Positions 62,101 through 64,000 of a stretch of DNA of 64,000 bases are shown here, piece after piece; within the stretch, counting starts at the first letter, position 1, and each line of letters starts with the position of its first letter. The DNA lies in contig NZ_FNCN01000004.1 of NCBI RefSeq assembly GCF_900100605.1, positions 62,001 through 126,000 of the forward strand, written 5' to 3'. The notes beneath the pieces were generated by a model. That model was not told where the DNA came from. It made no database searches and was given only the letters and a program-made list of their open reading frames with translations. The stretch is from Sinosporangium album. Its GTDB lineage: Bacteria > Actinomycetota > Actinomycetes > Streptosporangiales > Streptosporangiaceae. Both the position numbers and the translations under genes were made by a program.

Positions 62101-62955
62101 GGCGTCATCAAGCAGTGGGACGTCGCGACGGGCAAGACCGTGTGGTCGTCGCGTAAGCGCCACCGGGGCCCTGTCGAGGCTGTTGTGACGGCGAAGCGCG
62201 GCCGTACGCCGGTCGTGGTGAGCGCGGGCAAGGACGGCACCGTGCGCGTGTGGCGGATGTCGGACGGCAAGGCCCTGGACTCGTTCAAGCCGACCAAGGG
62301 CAAGGGGGCCGTGACGGCGGTCACGACGGTCAAGCGGAAGGGGCGCGTGGTCGTCGCCTCGGCCGTACGCGGCGGTGTGGTGCGGCTGAACGACCTGCGG
62401 ACCGGCAAGGCCGTGGGTAAGCCGCTGCGCGGGCACAAGGGCGCGGTGACGTGGCTCGACTCGGGCACGGTGAAGGGCCGCGCGGTGCTGGTCTCGGGCG
62501 GCAAAGACGAGACCGTGCGCGTGTGGGATCCGGTCAAGGGCAAGCGTGTCGGCAAGTCGTTCAAGCAGCACACCCGCGCGGTGGAGTCGCTGGTCCTCAC
62601 CCGGCTCGGCAAGCGGCCGGTCGTCGTCTCGGCGGGTGCCGAGCACGGCATCCGGGTGTGGGACGCCGCGACACGCAAGAGCCTGCGCAAGCCTCTCCGC
62701 GGTCCGAAGGGCTCGGTTCACGCGCTGGCGACGGTCACGGTGAACCGCAGGGCGACGCTGGTGGCGGGCAGCGCCGACGGTGTCGTCCGGGTGTGGGACC
62801 TGGCGACCGGCAAGCTGCGCGGCAAGATCGAGAAGGCTCACCGAGGGGGGATCACGTCAGTGGTCCCGATCATGGACGACCAGGGCAGGCTCTCGGTGCT
62901 CTCTGCGGGCACCGACTCGCAGCTGAGGTTCTGGCGTTTCGGTCCCATCCCGTAG
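59110..62955 (+). CDS. membrane pseudokinase with Gly/Ser-rich linker and external WD40 propeller
   Basis: The start is ATG 59110 after GAGGAGG; 1281 residues. Residues ~15-260 are a Ser/Thr kinase fold: glycine loop GSGRQGTVF, Lys46 of VAVK, GTPQYMSPEQ and DVFAWAGMMVFSATGRHPFG. The catalytic loop reads HQAFGPGEVLL instead of HRDLKPxNVLL, and the DFG segment is IGVG, so both essential Asp residues are absent: a pseudokinase. About 510 residues of Gly/Ser/Ala repeats follow (TGGSATGGSGSD-like), a basic stretch and one membrane helix (~802-823), a Pro/Ala-rich spacer, and six or seven WD40 blades (from ~967) outside the cell. It may transmit an external signal by binding rather than phosphorylation. 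Confidence 0.88.
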   Translation: MPPVRSPRTGDPDVLGGYRVTGRLGSGRQGTVFTAQAPGGAKVAVKLLHARFRLTDEGRDRFLAVMAPLCKVSYPNVANLIDVGVEDGLPYLVTEFAAGSTLAGPVAGPARRRLAAGTARALAALHAEGKAHQAFGPGEVLLSDDEPRVIGVGLAEALESAETVFSAVVGTPQYMSPEQVAGEEPGPAADVFAWAGMMVFSATGRHPFGDGPIEEIMDRIAISEPDLPRGLPSIIAQCFDKSPGNRPTMAAVLSVLEGVGKAPAPSAEPETGMARSDAPAAGAPTATRSRPKAPARARGTAKAKSTARAAESAPDVPSTADAVASAVPPAAGLATGAQAAGAQPSGRAKAAAGTTSSKDTADSKRGKSAKKTKAARGAGAASSGKVTAAGGTSSKDAGSADKAEPATRVDAPTGGSAKGGTAGRTAGASKAKSSVTGASAAGRPDAGAAGGPVGAGGAAGDSGLGGLETDAAASGALSTGSGLGGSASGTSATGSGLGGSEADGSAVGVSGAGSSLGRSGGSASGGSGSGVSATGSGSGGSATGGSAAGAGSGRSGSGTSVTGASATGGSATGGSGSDTAAGDDWETGGSAVDGSSLGRSGSGLGGSASGSSWTGASAGASATGSSAAAGAVGGAKVGGAKVGGSGIGSGSGGSASSGSASSGSVTGGSAAGSDSGRSGAGRSGSGRSGSGLGGSGTSVTGASAAGGSVTGGSGSDAMAGDGRKTDASNAGGSAKGGSGRSAATGSVTGVSPGGDVAKGGRAAEKSASALPFFDDDDRIGDGIGAPTPVTPAARMKPRGRRWPRRVAAGVAVAAVALAVPAWLSLDDPAATRAVASPPPAALPSRAVSPSTTPVGAVGLPSGGPSAGGVPTAAPTVVLNAAPGMVAGSGPTAATPGPTAPGATANVPVPLAASMPPASTPMSASAPTSAPTSVSTPVPTALAAPAPGAPSPGFNSAPAPSGTAWLGYGYRLTSKAGVRVAVPYVTGKRERVVSGGPNGVIKQWDVATGKTVWSSRKRHRGPVEAVVTAKRGRTPVVVSAGKDGTVRVWRMSDGKALDSFKPTKGKGAVTAVTTVKRKGRVVVASAVRGGVVRLNDLRTGKAVGKPLRGHKGAVTWLDSGTVKGRAVLVSGGKDETVRVWDPVKGKRVGKSFKQHTRAVESLVLTRLGKRPVVVSAGAEHGIRVWDAATRKSLRKPLRGPKGSVHALATVTVNRRATLVAGSADGVVRVWDLATGKLRGKIEKAHRGGITSVVPIMDDQGRLSVLSAGTDSQLRFWRFGPIP

Positions 62956-62979
62956 CGCGTGTCCTGGAGCGCGTGTGCC

Positions 62980-63702
62980 TCAGCGGTGCGTGCTGGGTTC
63001 GAAGATGGCGTGGTGGGCCGCCACGCGGGCCCGCCGCACCGCGCGGTCGAGTTCGCGCAGCGCTCCGGTGCCTCCGGCGATCTGCCCGGAGGTGAGCCCG
63101 CGTTCTCCCGCCAGGCCCAGCATGACGGTGAGCCTGGCGGCGAGTACGGCGACGCGGTGCGCCCGGGGCGGGTAGCCGGGCGCGAGGGCCTCCTCGGCGC
63201 GGGCGAGCATGTCGGTCGGCGGCGCGGGCCTGGGGCCGTCCACGGCGGTGAGCACGTCGGTGGCGGTGCGCATGGCGGCCGACAGGGCCTGCTCGGCTTC
63301 GGCGATGGACGGGATGTCGGGCGCTTGGGGGCTGGCCTCCACGACGGCCCACTGGGTGCCTGAATACGATGAACCCCGGAGGTCTGGGGCCGGTACCAGG
63401 CCGACGGCGCGGCCGGGGAGCACAGCGATCACCGCTTGGCCGGCGTCGAGCGCCGACGTGTTGAAGGCGGGTGGGCCTGTGAGGCCGAGCGGGTCGCCGG
63501 GGGCGGGCAGCGCCAGGCGCAGAGCGTTCATCCCCTCGATCCGCAAATCCGCAAGAAACCCCCGAAGCGGGACATCTCTCACGACGCAGGGTCCCCCGAG
63601 CCGTTCGACCTGGTCAACGGCTTCGTCTAGACCCACGTGCCCGGTCAGCCAGGAGTTGCCCCAGCAGACCAATCCGGCCGAGATAGGTGATTCAGGGTGC
63701 AC
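62980..63702 (-). CDS. conserved hypothetical actinomycete protein
   Basis: The start is GTG 63702, giving 240 residues; codons beyond are not conserved in style. The front half has HPESPISAGLVCWGNSWLTG, VGLDEAVDQVERLGGPCVVR and GLRLALPAPGDPLGLTGPPA-like stretches; the back half is helical (AEAEQALSAAMRTATDVLTA, ALRELDRAVRRARVAAHHAI). I recall proteins of this kind beside ABC ATPases in Streptomyces and relatives, with no assigned function. It is divergent from the ABC ATPase gene; the 78-bp spacer holds both promoters. Confidence 0.8.
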   Translation of the reverse strand: MHPESPISAGLVCWGNSWLTGHVGLDEAVDQVERLGGPCVVRDVPLRGFLADLRIEGMNALRLALPAPGDPLGLTGPPAFNTSALDAGQAVIAVLPGRAVGLVPAPDLRGSSYSGTQWAVVEASPQAPDIPSIAEAEQALSAAMRTATDVLTAVDGPRPAPPTDMLARAEEALAPGYPPRAHRVAVLAARLTVMLGLAGERGLTSGQIAGGTGALRELDRAVRRARVAAHHAIFEPSTHR

Positions 63703-63780
63703 CAGTCCACGATAAACGTTGACCCTGCAATACGGTTTGCATGTGGGACTGCGAGCATGACCACGCGAGGAGGTTCGGGG

Positions 63781-64000
63781 ATGGGCGGTCAGGTGCTTCG
63801 GCTGCAGGACGTCGCACTGCGCAAAGGCGGTGCGGTTCTCTTGCGTGGCATCGACTGGACCGTCCGCGAGGACGAGAGATGGGTGGTGATCGGCCCCAAC
63901 GGCGCCGGCAAGACCACCCTGCTCCAACTCGCGGCGACGCTGCTGTTCCCCAGCGAGGGCGTTGTGGAGGTCCTCGGCGAGCGGATGGGGCAGACCGACG
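63781..64000 (+). CDS. ABC transporter ATP-binding protein (3' partial)
   Basis: The start is ATG 63781 with GAGGAGG about 14 bases upstream (ATG 63757 is an in-frame alternative). The visible 73 codons give VLRLQDVALRKGGAVLLRGI, then VVIGPNGAGKTTLLQLAATL (Walker A) and PSEGVVEVLGERMGQTD. It is cut by the window edge before the Q loop, signature and Walker B. The WTVREDERWVVIGPNG pattern resembles stand-alone ABC ATPases of the ModF/YlmA type rather than importers with a dedicated permease, but this cannot be settled here. Confidence 0.9.
   Translation, partial: MGGQVLRLQDVALRKGGAVLLRGIDWTVREDERWVVIGPNGAGKTTLLQLAATLLFPSEGVVEVLGERMGQTD

Overview
The window is high-GC actinomycete DNA, most likely from a member of the Streptosporangiaceae or a close relative. 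This placement is an inference. It rests on strong GC bias at third codon positions, GTG and TTG starts, a WblA-class WhiB protein, BldG with its anti-sigma partner, a proton-pumping pyrophosphatase, a Tad pilus cluster led by a 6C-type small RNA, and a gene order that I recall as closely matching Mycobacterium tuberculosis Rv3683-Rv3667 and Rv3660c-Rv3649 and the Streptomyces bldG/wblA neighbourhoods.

Bases 1 to about 14.1 kb are accessory. The left edge cuts a RiPP-type methyltransferase of the 'FxLD system' (SpaB_C-like domain fused to an isoaspartate-methyltransferase-like domain). It is followed by an unknown partner gene and converges on an XRE-TPR regulator/aminoglycoside-phosphotransferase-like pair. 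Next come a decayed regulator tail, a lipoprotein and a broken secreted protease locus between two inverted relics of one insertion sequence, an M20 peptidase, and a nest of mobile DNA: a truncated gene next to an IS3-type transposase that is itself split by an antisense group II intron with its own reverse transcriptase. A tRNA-Pro(CGG) whose 3' end faces this region marks the border with the conserved chromosome.

From 14.2 to 33 kb lies a conserved core block: metallophosphoesterase, YqeY-like protein, class A PBP, WblA, two ArsA/Get3-like ATPases, DUF4177, RidA, NUDIX, metallo-beta-lactamase-fold hydrolase, Crp-type regulator, endonuclease III, CoA pyrophosphatase, HEAT protein, MarP-type membrane protease, DUF309 protein, EphE-like hydrolase, holin-family protein, NhaA and acetyl-CoA synthetase. 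The themes are envelope integrity, pH and redox stress, and metabolite repair.

From 33.4 to 42.5 kb a degenerate Fic-like gene is followed by a small RNA with two C-rich hairpin loops (6C RNA), a 12-bp tandem repeat, and the ssd-tadA-tadB-tadC-prepilin-tadE-tadG-like cluster. From 42.7 to 55.6 kb come a helicase with a repetitive insertion, divergent bldG plus anti-sigma factor, a WYL regulator with a clear palindromic operator, the pyrophosphatase, a 38-residue membrane protein, SixA, a FUSC-family membrane protein and SerB.

The right end (55.8-64 kb) holds an ABC-permease remnant, a secreted DUF11-like protein, a GAF histidine kinase/LuxR-type regulator pair, an orphan WD40 fragment, and a 1281-residue membrane protein that joins a catalytically degenerate kinase domain to a long Gly/Ser-rich linker and an external WD40 propeller. 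It closes with a conserved unknown gene divergent from a truncated ABC ATPase.
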